From Paenibacillus spongiae (lineage in GTDB: Bacteria > Bacillota > Bacilli > Paenibacillales > Paenibacillaceae), in the NCBI RefSeq assembly GCF_024734895.1, contig NZ_CP091430.1, forward strand, positions 1,211,001 through 1,275,000: 64,000 bases of DNA. Reading direction: 5' to 3'. A program made the translations under genes and the position numbers. Each line of letters begins with the position of its first letter. Position 1 is the first letter of the stretch. The notes below the pieces were generated by a model, which saw nothing but the letters and a program-made list of their open reading frames with translations, searched no databases and had not been told where the DNA came from. This document shows, in pieces, positions 41,063 through 50,476 of this stretch.

Positions 41063-42304
41063 ATGAAGGTGGATGACCATTCATTAGTGAATATGCAGGT
41101 GCCCGGCAAGAATGAATTTCTTTCGCGGATTGATCGGCTCCAGCAGTCCTTACGTACCCAAGGGTCGGACGGTTTTCTGGTGACGCAGCATATTGCGCTT
41201 TATTATCTGACCGGTTCCATGCAAGCCGGCTTCGCGTTCGTACCCACAGCGGGAGACGCGACATTCTATGTGAGGCGAAGCGTTGACCGGGCCCAAGACG
41301 AATCGGCCGTTCGCGTGGAACCGCTTCCTACCCTGCGCGCATTCAGGCCGATGCTCGAGCGGGATTATCCGCAGCTGTTCGCTTCCGGGCGGGCGGCAAC
41401 GATCGCGACCGAGATGGATGTGCTCCCTGCGCAAACCTACGCGAAGCTTGCCCAATTGATAGCCGGCGGGGACGGAAGCGTCTTGACCGACGGTTCCGCG
41501 ATGATCAGACGGCTGCGCATGATCAAGTCGCCGTATGAAATCGGCCGAATCGAAGCGGCAGCTGCCGCCACGGCGGAAGCGCTGGAGGAGGCGACGGCCG
41601 AACTGAAGGAAGGGATGAGCGAGCTGGCGTTAATGGCTCGTATCGAGTATGGGCTTCGCATGCGCGGCCATATCGGACTCATGCGTACGCGCAGCTATAA
41701 TATGGAGATTATGACCGGCATGGTGGGAGCGGGAGAAGCCGCAGCCGAGCCGAGCGCCTTCGACGGTCCGGCCGGGGGCCGGGGGCTCGGGCCGGCTGCG
41801 CCCCAAAGCGTCAGCAGGCGGTTAATCAGCCGCGGGGAGCCGATACTGATCGATATCGGCTGCTGCATCGACGGGTATGTAATCGATCAGACCCGTACGG
41901 CGGTAATCGGCAGCTTGCCGGACGGCCTGGCTGCCGCCTATGAGCAGTCGGTAGCGATAATCCGCGAGGCCGAGCGGCTCATGATGCCGGGAACGCCAAG
42001 CGAATTGCTCTACGCCGCGGCGATTGAACAAGCGGCGAAAGCGGGATTATCCGCCAACTTTATGGGGCATGGCATGAATCAGGTGAAATTTCTCGGTCAC
42101 GGCATCGGGCTGGAGGTCGACGAATGGCCGGTCTTGGCGCGCGGCTTCGCGGATCCGCTCGAGCCCGGCATGACCATTGCGGTCGAGCCGAAGTTTACGT
42201 TTCCCGGGCGGGGCGTCGTCGGCATCGAGAACAGCTATGTCGTCACGGATCGGGGCCCGCGCCAGCTTACGAAGTCGCCCGAGAAGCTCATTGTTGTGCC
42301 TTGA
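41063..42304 (+). CDS. M24 metallopeptidase, Xaa-Pro aminopeptidase-like
   Basis: Cytoplasmic peptidase of 413 residues. A creatinase-like N-terminal domain is followed by the pita-bread fold with its metal ligands: DIGCCIDGYVIDQTRT (two Asp), GHGIGLEVDE (His), AVEPKF (Glu) and GIENSYVV (Glu). An Ala/Gly/Pro insert around residues 235-255 is unusual. The ATG at 41063 is chosen; an upstream GTG at 41045 is also possible. Follows the Tad terminator and appears independent. Confidence 0.87.
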   Translation: MKVDDHSLVNMQVPGKNEFLSRIDRLQQSLRTQGSDGFLVTQHIALYYLTGSMQAGFAFVPTAGDATFYVRRSVDRAQDESAVRVEPLPTLRAFRPMLERDYPQLFASGRAATIATEMDVLPAQTYAKLAQLIAGGDGSVLTDGSAMIRRLRMIKSPYEIGRIEAAAAATAEALEEATAELKEGMSELALMARIEYGLRMRGHIGLMRTRSYNMEIMTGMVGAGEAAAEPSAFDGPAGGRGLGPAAPQSVSRRLISRGEPILIDIGCCIDGYVIDQTRTAVIGSLPDGLAAAYEQSVAIIREAERLMMPGTPSELLYAAAIEQAAKAGLSANFMGHGMNQVKFLGHGIGLEVDEWPVLARGFADPLEPGMTIAVEPKFTFPGRGVVGIENSYVVTDRGPRQLTKSPEKLIVVP

Positions 42305-42477
42305 GCCTGCCTAAGGACGGCGCACAGCCGCGCGCTTTAGCTTAGCGAGCGCATGACAGGCAGATTCGAGAGCGTTTCTCTGTTCCCGGCGCACATCGTC
42401 GATGGAACGGGATGGTTTGGTTTCTTTTTTCAATTAAGAATCCCATCTTTCCTATATGAAATCGGAGGCGAGAGCGA

Positions 42478-43650
42478 TTGGCGACCAAATTGTTTGTCAG
42501 CTCGGTATCCAGCGGGTTCGAGGAGATTCGCCAGCAGGTCGGCGCATTCATCGGGCAAGCCGGGCATGAGCCGGTACTGTTCGAAGCCGATGCCTTCGCG
42601 AAGAACCAATCGGCATCGATGCTCGCCACCTGCCTGCGGGCGGTCGAGCAGTCGCACATCTACATCCTTATCATCGGCTATGAAGTAGGGTATGTCGTAC
42701 CCGAGCAAAATAAAAGCGTCACGCACCTCGAATTGAAGAAGGCCATCGCGACGAACAAAACCCTATATGTCTTTGTAGAGGATTACATTAAGAATATTTA
42801 CTTCAAAGAATATTTGCGTATCTTCCGCCAGCTGCGTACGCGCGATTCCGATGACGGAAGCGCGGCGGCGCCGGCATTCGATGAGGTCATAGCAAGGATG
42901 GGGAATTTATCCGTGAAGCGCGAAGTGCTCGCCATCCTGAACGATGCTTATCAAGTCGTGCCTTGGATATTCGGATTTCAAAGCTCGGACGATATTATCC
43001 GCGTATTGAAGAAGGAGCTGAGCGCGACGCTCGAGGATCATATTACGCTCCGCAATAACCGGCAGCTTCAGTCGCTGGACAGCGTCATTACGGCCTCCGA
43101 GAGGTTCCAGCTGTACAATCGGTTTCTGGATGAGTTCTTCCCCTTAATCGACGAGATCAAGATGGTCCGCTACGACGATCTGCTCCGCAAAGCCCAGAGG
43201 AGCCTGAAGGGCGGCACGATTTACTTTGACGAAGGCGCGGGCATTATTTCGGAGCTGGTCAAGGTGGGGAACAGCGACGGCACTTCTCTCTATCTATATG
43301 ACGGCAGCGGCGCGTTTGATCTTATCGCCAGGTCCGGTTTGACGAATCCTCGGCAGACTCGCATTCCGCAGGAGGATGCGACTTCATATGTGGCGCTGGC
43401 TTATAGGGAAGCGATTGCATCTTCCCAGCCGGAGGAGGGGAAGCTCACGTCATCCGGCGTGTTCTATACGGACAGGACGATCTACCTGTGCCACGTGTTC
43501 GGCAGCTATGTGCTTACGGTTCATTTTCCGATTGAGGAGCAGTCGGTGGACAGCGCTCTGTTCGACGAGAGAGTGGACGAGCTGTACGCCGGATTGTTGA
43601 AAATACGCGCCAACGGTGATATTCTGAACTTAATCCGATATATATTGTAA
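42478..43650 (+). CDS. DUF4062-domain protein of unknown function
   Basis: 390 residues. The first about 90 (KLFVSSVSSGFEEIRQQVGA, then HIYILIIGYEVGYVV) match DUF4062, a Rossmann-like domain found at the N-terminus of STAND NTPases and other signalling or defence proteins. The remainder has no NTPase motif; residues about 260-375 (KVGNSDGTSLYLYDGSGAFD onward) look like a GAF/PAS-type sensor. TTG start with GGAGGCGAG upstream. A 79-residue protein follows after 17 bases. A nucleotide- or metabolite-sensing role is inference. Confidence 0.7.
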   Translation: MATKLFVSSVSSGFEEIRQQVGAFIGQAGHEPVLFEADAFAKNQSASMLATCLRAVEQSHIYILIIGYEVGYVVPEQNKSVTHLELKKAIATNKTLYVFVEDYIKNIYFKEYLRIFRQLRTRDSDDGSAAAPAFDEVIARMGNLSVKREVLAILNDAYQVVPWIFGFQSSDDIIRVLKKELSATLEDHITLRNNRQLQSLDSVITASERFQLYNRFLDEFFPLIDEIKMVRYDDLLRKAQRSLKGGTIYFDEGAGIISELVKVGNSDGTSLYLYDGSGAFDLIARSGLTNPRQTRIPQEDATSYVALAYREAIASSQPEEGKLTSSGVFYTDRTIYLCHVFGSYVLTVHFPIEEQSVDSALFDERVDELYAGLLKIRANGDILNLIRYIL

Positions 43651-43667
43651 CAGCAGGAGGCGATTAT

Positions 43668-43907
43668 ATGAGTAATCAAGCCAAGCATCATGCGCAGGTG
43701 AATCTGACGATTGACGATGTGATCCGTGAGCAGCAGCACCAGCTGGCGTCCGCTTATGCCGGTATTGCCTCCCTTCTGACCGTTGAACAGCCGCCTGCCC
43801 GGGATGAACGGAGGGATCAGGAACGCTCCGCAGGCCGGACATGGATGAACCGCGTTCAGCCGCTCGCTCCGTTCCGCGGTGTAAGGAAACTGACAAGCGA
43901 TTACTGA
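43668..43907 (+). CDS. 79-residue protein linked to the DUF4062 gene, unknown
   Basis: Hydrophilic and charged, with a Gln/His-rich N-terminal half (LTIDDVIREQQHQLASAYAG) and a basic, Arg-rich tail. CAGGAGGCG precedes the ATG and the spacing to the DUF4062 gene is 17 bases, so the two are co-transcribed. A terminator follows. No family recognised. Confidence 0.6.
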   Translation: MSNQAKHHAQVNLTIDDVIREQQHQLASAYAGIASLLTVEQPPARDERRDQERSAGRTWMNRVQPLAPFRGVRKLTSDY

Positions 43908-43950
43908 CACTTGCCCTCTACTCAAAGCAGATGAATAAAAAACGATAAGA

Positions 43951-43990
43951 AACTCCCTCCGGATGAACTTGAGCCGGCAGGGAGTTTTTG
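43951..43990 (+). terminator. Terminator after the DUF4062 operon
   Basis: AACTCCCT (43951-43958) pairs with AGGGAGTT (43979-43986), with CCGG/CCGG inside, then a T run. Confidence 0.85.
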
Positions 43991-44078
43991 TTCGCTAGAC
44001 CGATAAAGTTAGATATGAAGCTGAGCTATTGAAGAGCAAGACACTCGACTCGATCATGAAACGTACGTTTCATGACCA

Positions 44079-44747
44079 TCAAGGCGCCGGCTTCGACATC
44101 CCCATCGTCCCATCCTTCAATTCTCCGGCGGCGATCAGGCTGCCGCTGCGGTCCAGCCCCTCAATCGTGAACGAAGTGCCTTCCGCTGAATCCGGCAAAT
44201 AAGCGACCCATATGCGCTTGTCCTTCCCCGTGGTTATTATTTTGGCCGGTTGGCGGAGTCCGTCTCCATTCGAGACGACAATGTCCGTAATCGCGGGATT
44301 GAACAGTTCACCGTATAGAAGCGGGAAGGGCGACGGTTTGGCGGTCTCGGGACCGTTCTCGTTCTTGCCTATGTATTGGAAGTAGATATCCGCAGTCTCC
44401 GTACCGGCGCTAGCGCTATAATCGCCGCCCCACGACCACTCCAGCTTATCCTCTGCATTTACCGTTATATGATTCGCGCTTAAATTGGCCGGTGCATTCC
44501 CGCCGGTATTTTTGGTGAAAACCATCATACCGTCCTCCACATCCTCATAATGAACAATTTCGAAGGATTTGCTCTTTTTGGCGGATTCGATAACGATGTG
44601 CAGCCGCTTGTCCAACGGTCCTAAGTCCGCCTTCGATTCATGCCTGTAATCCGCTTGATTGTAAACATAAAAACCAATCGCGATTCCGGCAACGAGAAGG
44701 AAGCCGAATAATCCCAACACCACCGAATTTCCTGACATACGACGCAT
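44079..44747 (-). CDS. Membrane-anchored extracytoplasmic protein, unknown
   Basis: 222 residues from the ATG at 44747: a single N-terminal helix (SVVLGLFGFLLVAGIAIGFY) and a soluble, beta-rich exterior domain. Inside it ANHITVNAEDKLEWSWGGDY suggests an Ig- or lipocalin-like fold, but no family is recognised. AGGAGG lies 11 bases upstream; a TTG two codons earlier is an alternative. It is monocistronic. Confidence 0.65.
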   Translation of the reverse strand: MRRMSGNSVVLGLFGFLLVAGIAIGFYVYNQADYRHESKADLGPLDKRLHIVIESAKKSKSFEIVHYEDVEDGMMVFTKNTGGNAPANLSANHITVNAEDKLEWSWGGDYSASAGTETADIYFQYIGKNENGPETAKPSPFPLLYGELFNPAITDIVVSNGDGLRQPAKIITTGKDKRIWVAYLPDSAEGTSFTIEGLDRSGSLIAAGELKDGTMGMSKPAP

Positions 44748-44974
44748 ATACAAGTATTCCTCCTGACGTTTCTATGAAACAGATTTCAGTCTCTGCAGTT
44801 GCCCGGTTGTGAACGACTTGATTCAAAAGCTCCTCTTCCTGCATTCATTTGACTGAGATTAATCTCCTTCGCAAACCGCATGTTCCCTTAGTCTCCCTGT
44901 GCTACAATGAGGCTGAATGATTATCGGAATACCGCAACACCTTTCTACCAACCATCCCAAATGAGGTGCCGTCT

Positions 44975-46021
44975 ATGAAAATGACTTTCCGCTGGTTCGG
45001 TTCGAACGACCCCGTCAGCCTTGGTTACATTCGCCAGATCCCCGGTGTTTCGGGCATTGTTACCGCTTTGTACGATATCCCCGTCGGAGAAGCCTGGCCG
45101 AAGCAATCGATCGCCGCGCTGAAGCAAACGGTAGAATCGCACGGGTTTGAGCTGGCCGTCATCGAGAGCGTTCCCGTTCATGAAGACATCAAGCTTGGTC
45201 GTCCTACGCGTGATCGTTATATTGAAAACTACAATCAAACGCTTCGCAATCTGGGAGAAGCCGGGGTTCCGATCGTATGCTACAACTTCATGCCGGTGTT
45301 TGACTGGACCCGTTCCCAGCTCGCGTACCGTCTCAAGGACGGTTCGACGACGCTGACGTTCGAGGACGAGACGATATCCCGGATGGACCCGGTCAAAGGC
45401 GATCTGTCGCTGCCGGGCTGGGACGAAAGCTATACGAAGGAGAACATGCAGCAGCTGATCGACAGCTATAAAGATGTAACCGAAGAATCGCTCTGGAGCA
45501 ACCTGGCGTACTTCCTGGAACGGGTTATTCCCGTTGCCGAGGAGGCCGGAATCCGAATGGGGATCCATCCGGACGATCCGCCGTGGCCGATCTTCGGATT
45601 GCCGCGCATCGTCGGGGATATGGCCCAGCTGCGCCGGATTATAGAGCATGTGGACAGCCCAGCTAATGGTATCACATTCTGTTCTGGGTCGCTCGGCGCC
45701 GATCCGGACAATGATCTCCTCGCCATTATCCGACATTTCGGCACGCAAAAAAAGCTTCATTTTGCTCATACACGCAATATTTTGCGGACGGGCGAACGTT
45801 CATTCCAAGAATCGTCGCATCGCTCGGCAGATGGCTCAATCGATATGGTTCGTGTGCTCGAGGCGCTGTGGGAGACGGGCTTCGACGGTCCGATTCGCCC
45901 GGATCACGGCCGCATGATATGGGGCGAGCAGGGCAGACCGGGCTACGGCTTATATGACCGGGCGCTCGGCGCGACTTATCTCAACGGTATCTGGGAAACA
46001 TTATCCAAGACGAAGGGTTGA
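44975..46021 (+). CDS. uxuA: Mannonate dehydratase
   Basis: Converts D-mannonate to 2-keto-3-deoxygluconate in uronate catabolism. 348 residues, TIM-barrel UxuA family; visible signatures are [20 protein letters not shown] at the start, [25 protein letters not shown] and [10 protein letters not shown] with its metal-binding residues. The ATG at 44975 follows GAGGTG; a -10-like TACAAT at 44903 lies upstream. First gene of a sugar-acid operon. Confidence 0.94.
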   Translation: MKMTFRWFGSNDPVSLGYIRQIPGVSGIVTALYDIPVGEAWPKQSIAALKQTVESHGFELAVIESVPVHEDIKLGRPTRDRYIENYNQTLRNLGEAGVPIVCYNFMPVFDWTRSQLAYRLKDGSTTLTFEDETISRMDPVKGDLSLPGWDESYTKENMQQLIDSYKDVTEESLWSNLAYFLERVIPVAEEAGIRMGIHPDDPPWPIFGLPRIVGDMAQLRRIIEHVDSPANGITFCSGSLGADPDNDLLAIIRHFGTQKKLHFAHTRNILRTGERSFQESSHRSADGSIDMVRVLEALWETGFDGPIRPDHGRMIWGEQGRPGYGLYDRALGATYLNGIWETLSKTKG

Positions 46022-46035
46022 AAGGAGCAGCAGCG

Positions 46036-46941
46036 ATGGTCAAATTATCCGTCTTTACCGTTGCAACGCCCGACCTGACACCGGACCAATTGTGCAGGGA
46101 GGCTGCCGCTGCCGGGATTGAAGGCATCGAGTGGCGCTGCAAGGAAACGCCGGAAGCCGTGCGCGCCGAGCCGCCTTCGTTTTGGGGGAACAACCGCTGT
46201 ACGATCGCGCCCGGTGCAGGGGAAGCCGAGATCGCTATTTTTGACGAAGCGGCCCGGAGGCACGGCTGTACACCGGTTGCACTCGCACCGTATCTAACAT
46301 GCGGAGATATAGCGGGGACAGAGCAAGTTTTCCGATTGGCGAGCAGGCTGGGTACGCCCATGGTGCGTGTTGGGGTGCCCGGCTATGACCGTTCGCGCAA
46401 TTATAACGAACTGTTCGAACAGGCTGTCGATTATCTGACCGAGGTGGAGCCTCTTGCCCGCACGTATGGGGTGAAAGCGCTGGTAGAGGTGCATCATTAT
46501 ACGATTGCTCCCAGCGCCTCTCTGACGCACCGGCTTATCTCGCGTTTCGATCCCGATCTGATCGGCGCATTATATGATCCGGGGAACATGGTTCACGAAG
46601 GCTTCGAGAATTACCGGCTGGGCATGGAACTGCTGGGGCCTTATTTGGCGCATGTCCATGTGAAGAACGCCGGCTGGCTGCCGGCGGCAGGCCATCCGAA
46701 TGCCGACCAGGCAGCCGGCCTCGGCGGAATCGAAGGCGATCCGTTGAATCCGGCGGCATTCGTCTGCGGATGGCGGCCGGTTGCAAGCGGCATTGTGCCA
46801 TGGAAGCAGGTGCTGGCGGACCTGCATGCAGTCGGTTATAACGGCTGGTTCGGGTTGGAGGATTTCAGCGGCACCTATGATACGGTTTCAATGCTTCAAA
46901 CGTATGGCAAGCAAATGAGGGCATGGATGGAGGAATTATAG
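46036..46941 (+). CDS. Sugar phosphate isomerase/epimerase-like TIM barrel
   Basis: 301 residues of the AP endonuclease 2/xylose isomerase-like superfamily: AAAAGIEGIEWR near the start, EVHH in the middle and GLEDFSG near the end as typical metal or substrate positions. AAAGGAG precedes the ATG at 46036, 14 bases after uxuA. Probably isomerises or epimerises an oxidised sugar intermediate; exact reaction unknown. Confidence 0.85.
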   Translation: MVKLSVFTVATPDLTPDQLCREAAAAGIEGIEWRCKETPEAVRAEPPSFWGNNRCTIAPGAGEAEIAIFDEAARRHGCTPVALAPYLTCGDIAGTEQVFRLASRLGTPMVRVGVPGYDRSRNYNELFEQAVDYLTEVEPLARTYGVKALVEVHHYTIAPSASLTHRLISRFDPDLIGALYDPGNMVHEGFENYRLGMELLGPYLAHVHVKNAGWLPAAGHPNADQAAGLGGIEGDPLNPAAFVCGWRPVASGIVPWKQVLADLHAVGYNGWFGLEDFSGTYDTVSMLQTYGKQMRAWMEEL

Positions 46942-46943
46942 CT

Positions 46944-48110
46944 ATGAGCAAGGTACGATTCGGCATAATTGGTATTGGAAATATGGGCTCCGGGCACGCG
47001 CAAAGCCTGATCGCCGGCAAGGTGCGCGGGGCGGAGCTGACAGCAGTTTGCGACGAGTTTGAGTCCAAACGCGAGTGGGCGCGCACACGCCTCAGCGGCG
47101 TTGAGATCTTTGAGGATTCGGCATCGATGATCGACTCCGGCCTCGTCGATGCGGTTATCGTGGCAACGCCGCATTACGCTCATCCGGATGAAGCGATTCG
47201 GGCTTTCAATAAAGGCATGCACGTATTGATCGAAAAGCCGGCTGGCGTATACGTGAAGCAGGTGCGCGAGATGAACGAAGCGGCTGCGGCCAGCGACAAA
47301 AAATTCGGCATCGTCTACAATCAGCGGATGAACCCGCTGTACCGCAAGCTGCGCGAGCTGATCGCATCCGGCGAACTGGGGGAAATCCGCCGGACGAACT
47401 GGATTATTACGAACTGGTACCGTTCGCAGGCGTATTACGACTCCGGCTCTTGGAGAGCGACATGGGCGGGAGAAGGCGGCGGCGTTCTCATTAATCAATG
47501 TCCGCACAATCTCGATTTGTGGCAGTGGACGACCGGTCTCATGCCGGTAAGAATCCGCGCGTTCTGTGCATTCGGCAAGAACCGCAACATTGAGGTCGAG
47601 GATGATGTTACGGCCTATGCGGAATATGCGAACGGCGCGACAGGCGTATTTATTACGACGACCGGTGAAGCGCCGGGTACGAACCGGCTTGAAGTGGCGG
47701 GCGACCGCGGAAAAATCGTCATCGAGGACGGCAAGCTGACTTTCTGGCGGCTGCGGGAGTCGGAGCGGGCATTCAACGAGCGGAACAAAGAAGCGTTCGG
47801 CGCGCCGGAATGCTGGAAGGTCGAAGTGCCTGTTCACGGCGAAAGCACGGAGCATGTCGGCATCATTCAGAACTTTACCGATGCCATATTGAACGGCACG
47901 CAGCTTGTCGCTCCGGGAGAAGAAGGCATTCACGGATTAATGATATCGAATGCGATGCATCTGTCCACTTGGCTCGACGATTGGGTGGAGCTGCCGCTGG
48001 ACGAAGCGCTGCACGAAGCGGAGCTGAACAAGCGAATCGCGGAATCAACAACGAGCAAAGCGCAGGCGCAAGCGGAAGCGAAGCCTGCGGATTTGACGGG
48101 AACGTTCTAG
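46944..48110 (+). CDS. Gfo/Idh/MocA-family oxidoreductase
   Basis: NAD(P)-dependent sugar dehydrogenase of 388 residues. Rossmann motif GIIGIGNMGSGH starts near residue 7; EKPAGVYVKQV carries the EKP motif with the catalytic lysine, and INQCPHNLDLWQW the usual His. An Ala/Lys/Gln-rich tail ends the protein. The ATG at 46944 follows GGAGGAATT, directly after the isomerase gene. Likely oxidises an inositol, keto-sugar or glycoside. Confidence 0.9.
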   Translation: MSKVRFGIIGIGNMGSGHAQSLIAGKVRGAELTAVCDEFESKREWARTRLSGVEIFEDSASMIDSGLVDAVIVATPHYAHPDEAIRAFNKGMHVLIEKPAGVYVKQVREMNEAAAASDKKFGIVYNQRMNPLYRKLRELIASGELGEIRRTNWIITNWYRSQAYYDSGSWRATWAGEGGGVLINQCPHNLDLWQWTTGLMPVRIRAFCAFGKNRNIEVEDDVTAYAEYANGATGVFITTTGEAPGTNRLEVAGDRGKIVIEDGKLTFWRLRESERAFNERNKEAFGAPECWKVEVPVHGESTEHVGIIQNFTDAILNGTQLVAPGEEGIHGLMISNAMHLSTWLDDWVELPLDEALHEAELNKRIAESTTSKAQAQAEAKPADLTGTF

Positions 48111-48182
48111 AATAGTCGGCCATTGTGGATTTTAGAGACATCGTTAGCCCATACGGAATATAGAAAGTGAGGATTCATTCAC

Positions 48183-49274
48183 ATGGCAGCATCCTTTAAT
48201 CGCAACGACGGAATGAACTATGCCCCGGTTTCAATCTCGAAGCCGGCTCCGGTATGCGGGCCGGGCGAGTTTATCTTCGCGGCCATGGCGCTCGACCATG
48301 GGCATATCTATGGACAGTGCAACGGATTAATCGAAGCAGGCGGTACGCTCAAATGGGTGTACGATCCCGATCCGGCGAAGATCAGCAGCTTCCAGAAGGC
48401 GTTTCCTGACGTACAGGTCGCTTCTTCGCCGGAGGTTATCCTTCAAGATCCCGAAGTAAGGCTGGTCGCAGCCGCTGCCATACCGTCCGAGAGGGCGGCG
48501 CTAGGCCTGAAGGTCATGGACCATGGCAAAGACTACTTTACGGACAAGACGCCGTTTACGACGATGGAGCAGGTTGTGGCCGCAAGGCTCAAAGCGGGCC
48601 AAACAGGCCGCAAATATATGGTTTACTACAGCGAACGGCTTCATAACGAAAGCGCGGTCTATGCCGGAAAGCTTGTACATGAAGGCGCAATCGGCCGGGT
48701 CGTTCAGGTGATTGGTACGGGGCCGCACCGGTTGAACAAGCCTTCGCGCCCGGACTGGTTCTTCCGCAAAGCGCAGTACGGCGGCATTCTGTGCGACATC
48801 GGAAGCCATCAAATCGAGCAATTCCTGTACTATGCGGGCTGTAAGGACGCCAAAGTCGTTCACAGTAAGGTCGCGAACTATAACAACCCGGATTATCCGG
48901 AGCTCGAGGATTTCGGCGACGCGACTTTGATTGGCGATAACGGAGCGACGAACTACTTCCGCGTGGATTGGATGACGCCGAACGGGTTAGGCACCTGGGG
49001 TGACGGCCGGACGATCATTCTGGGTACAGACGGCTTTATCGAGCTGCGCAAGTATATCGACATTGCCCGCGATAAGCAGGGCGATCACGTCTTCCTCGCG
49101 AATCATGAAGGCGAGTATCATTATTCGGTTGGCGGTCAGGTCGGGTTTCCATTCTTCGGAGCGCTTATTCTGGATTGCTTGAACCGGACGGAGCATGCGA
49201 TGTCTCAAGAGCATGCATTCAAGGCCGGGGAGCTGTGCGTTACCGCACAGGATGTAGCGGTCCGGGTGGAGTAG
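48183..49274 (+). CDS. Second Gfo/Idh/MocA-family oxidoreductase
   Basis: 363 residues, distant from its neighbour. A degenerate Rossmann start (FIFAAMALDHGHIYGQCNGL) lacks the usual GxGxxG, YFTDKTPFTTMEQV replaces the EKP motif with DKTP, and ILCDIGSHQIEQFL holds the expected histidine. The altered cofactor motif places it in a divergent branch seen in sugar-degradation operons of Paenibacillus. Probably acts with the preceding dehydrogenase in oxidation-reduction of one sugar. Confidence 0.85.
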   Translation: MAASFNRNDGMNYAPVSISKPAPVCGPGEFIFAAMALDHGHIYGQCNGLIEAGGTLKWVYDPDPAKISSFQKAFPDVQVASSPEVILQDPEVRLVAAAAIPSERAALGLKVMDHGKDYFTDKTPFTTMEQVVAARLKAGQTGRKYMVYYSERLHNESAVYAGKLVHEGAIGRVVQVIGTGPHRLNKPSRPDWFFRKAQYGGILCDIGSHQIEQFLYYAGCKDAKVVHSKVANYNNPDYPELEDFGDATLIGDNGATNYFRVDWMTPNGLGTWGDGRTIILGTDGFIELRKYIDIARDKQGDHVFLANHEGEYHYSVGGQVGFPFFGALILDCLNRTEHAMSQEHAFKAGELCVTAQDVAVRVE

Positions 49275-49366
49275 ACTCAAGCGATTCGCAATCCATTTGC
49301 ACAATGGCAAGAAAACCCGAAAGCAGGCGGATGTTCCGCCCCCTGCAAGCGTGGTACAATCGGTGC

Positions 49367-50284
49367 ATGAACAACATGCGCAAAGATGAGGCGCTTAGGT
49401 GGGAGGAATCGTCCTTGCCGCTCCGAATGCAATGGCAGACGCCGATTGATTTTGCATACCGTAATGATGCGCCCTTGATGGATGCGCAATTTCATTCGCA
49501 TGCTTTTTACGAAATTTATTATTTCCAGTCCGGCGAATGCAACTATTTAATTGGTGACAAGCTGATGACTCTCCGCCCCGGAGATCTTCTTCTTATGCAT
49601 GGGATGACGCTGCATTGCCCTAATCCGTCGCTTCGCGAGCCCTATGTCCGTACGCTGTTTCACTTTGATCCGGCATACATCCATAAGGTGCTGCAGCCTG
49701 AGATGGCTGCGGCTCTCCTGAAACCGTTCGAGGAGCTTCGCAATATCCGCATCTCGCTCGGAACCGAGGAGCAGCTGGTATTCGAGCGCCTGCTGCAGGA
49801 GATGAACGAGCTGTACGGCAGCGGCCGCAGATCGTTGTCCTCCGTAACCGGCGGAAGGTTCCTGTTCCGGTTCCTGGATTTGCTTGAGCTGCTTCGGGAG
49901 TGGTGCTCGAAGCCTGTCGAAGAGCATGAGCACGGTTCGCTCAAGGAAAGGCATGTGCAGAGTGTCGTATCCTATATCGAGGAGCATTACGCGGAGGATG
50001 TGACGCTTGACGCCATCGCCGGCGCGCTGCATCTGACCAAGCCGTATTTGTCCAACATGTTCAAAGAAGTGACGGGGACGACGGTCTTCAAATATTTATA
50101 CAACCGGCGGATCAATCAAGCGAAAATCATGTTCCGCCTTGAACCCGGCAGGTCCGTGTCAGATGTGGGGCGCGCGGTGGGCTTTCATCATCTGGCGCAT
50201 TTCAGCCGGATGTTCAAAGCGACCGCAGGAAGCAGCCCGGAGGTTTACCGCAGGCAGTTGGCCGCTAAAGAGGCCGATTCATAA
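49367..50284 (+). CDS. AraC-family transcriptional regulator
   Basis: 305 residues: an N-terminal cupin ligand domain (DAQFHSHAFYEIYYFQSGEC, then LRPGDLLLMHG) and a C-terminal double helix-turn-helix (YAEDVTLDAIAGALHLTKPY and VGFHHLAHFSRMFKATAGSS). The frame is open upstream to 49175, but the domain starts here. No ribosome binding site is clear; TACAAT at 49354-49359 ends 7 bases before this ATG, so a leaderless mRNA is possible. Likely regulates the uxuA operon. Confidence 0.85.
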   Translation: MNNMRKDEALRWEESSLPLRMQWQTPIDFAYRNDAPLMDAQFHSHAFYEIYYFQSGECNYLIGDKLMTLRPGDLLLMHGMTLHCPNPSLREPYVRTLFHFDPAYIHKVLQPEMAAALLKPFEELRNIRISLGTEEQLVFERLLQEMNELYGSGRRSLSSVTGGRFLFRFLDLLELLREWCSKPVEEHEHGSLKERHVQSVVSYIEEHYAEDVTLDAIAGALHLTKPYLSNMFKEVTGTTVFKYLYNRRINQAKIMFRLEPGRSVSDVGRAVGFHHLAHFSRMFKATAGSSPEVYRRQLAAKEADS

Positions 50285-50331
50285 AGGCGTTCCCAGCATG
50301 CGTTACCGTACGCAGGCTCGGGGCGCTTTTT
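50284..50331 (+). terminator. Terminator after the AraC gene
   Basis: An imperfect GC-rich stem beginning AGGCGTTCCCAGC pairs with GCTCGGGGCGCT and is followed by five T residues. Confidence 0.6.
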
Positions 50332-50394
50332 CTCGTTATCGGCCTCCAGCGATTCTCGTTGCCGGTATCACGCGAAAAAAATTTTTTGAACCCG

Positions 50395-50420
50395 TGAACA
50401 AATTCGAATCGCCGAGCGTC
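50395..50420 (+). promoter_or_regulatory. Candidate ECF-sigma promoter, self-recognised
   Basis: TGAACA (50395-50400), a 16-base spacer and CGTC (50417-50420) fit the AAC / CGTC pattern of Bacillales ECF sigma promoters and lie 57 bases upstream of the ECF sigma gene. An A7T6 tract sits just upstream as a possible UP-element. Confidence 0.6.
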
Positions 50421-50476
50421 ATATTGCCGACAACGATAAGGAGAGATACTCGGAATGATATAGAAAGGGGCAGTCT

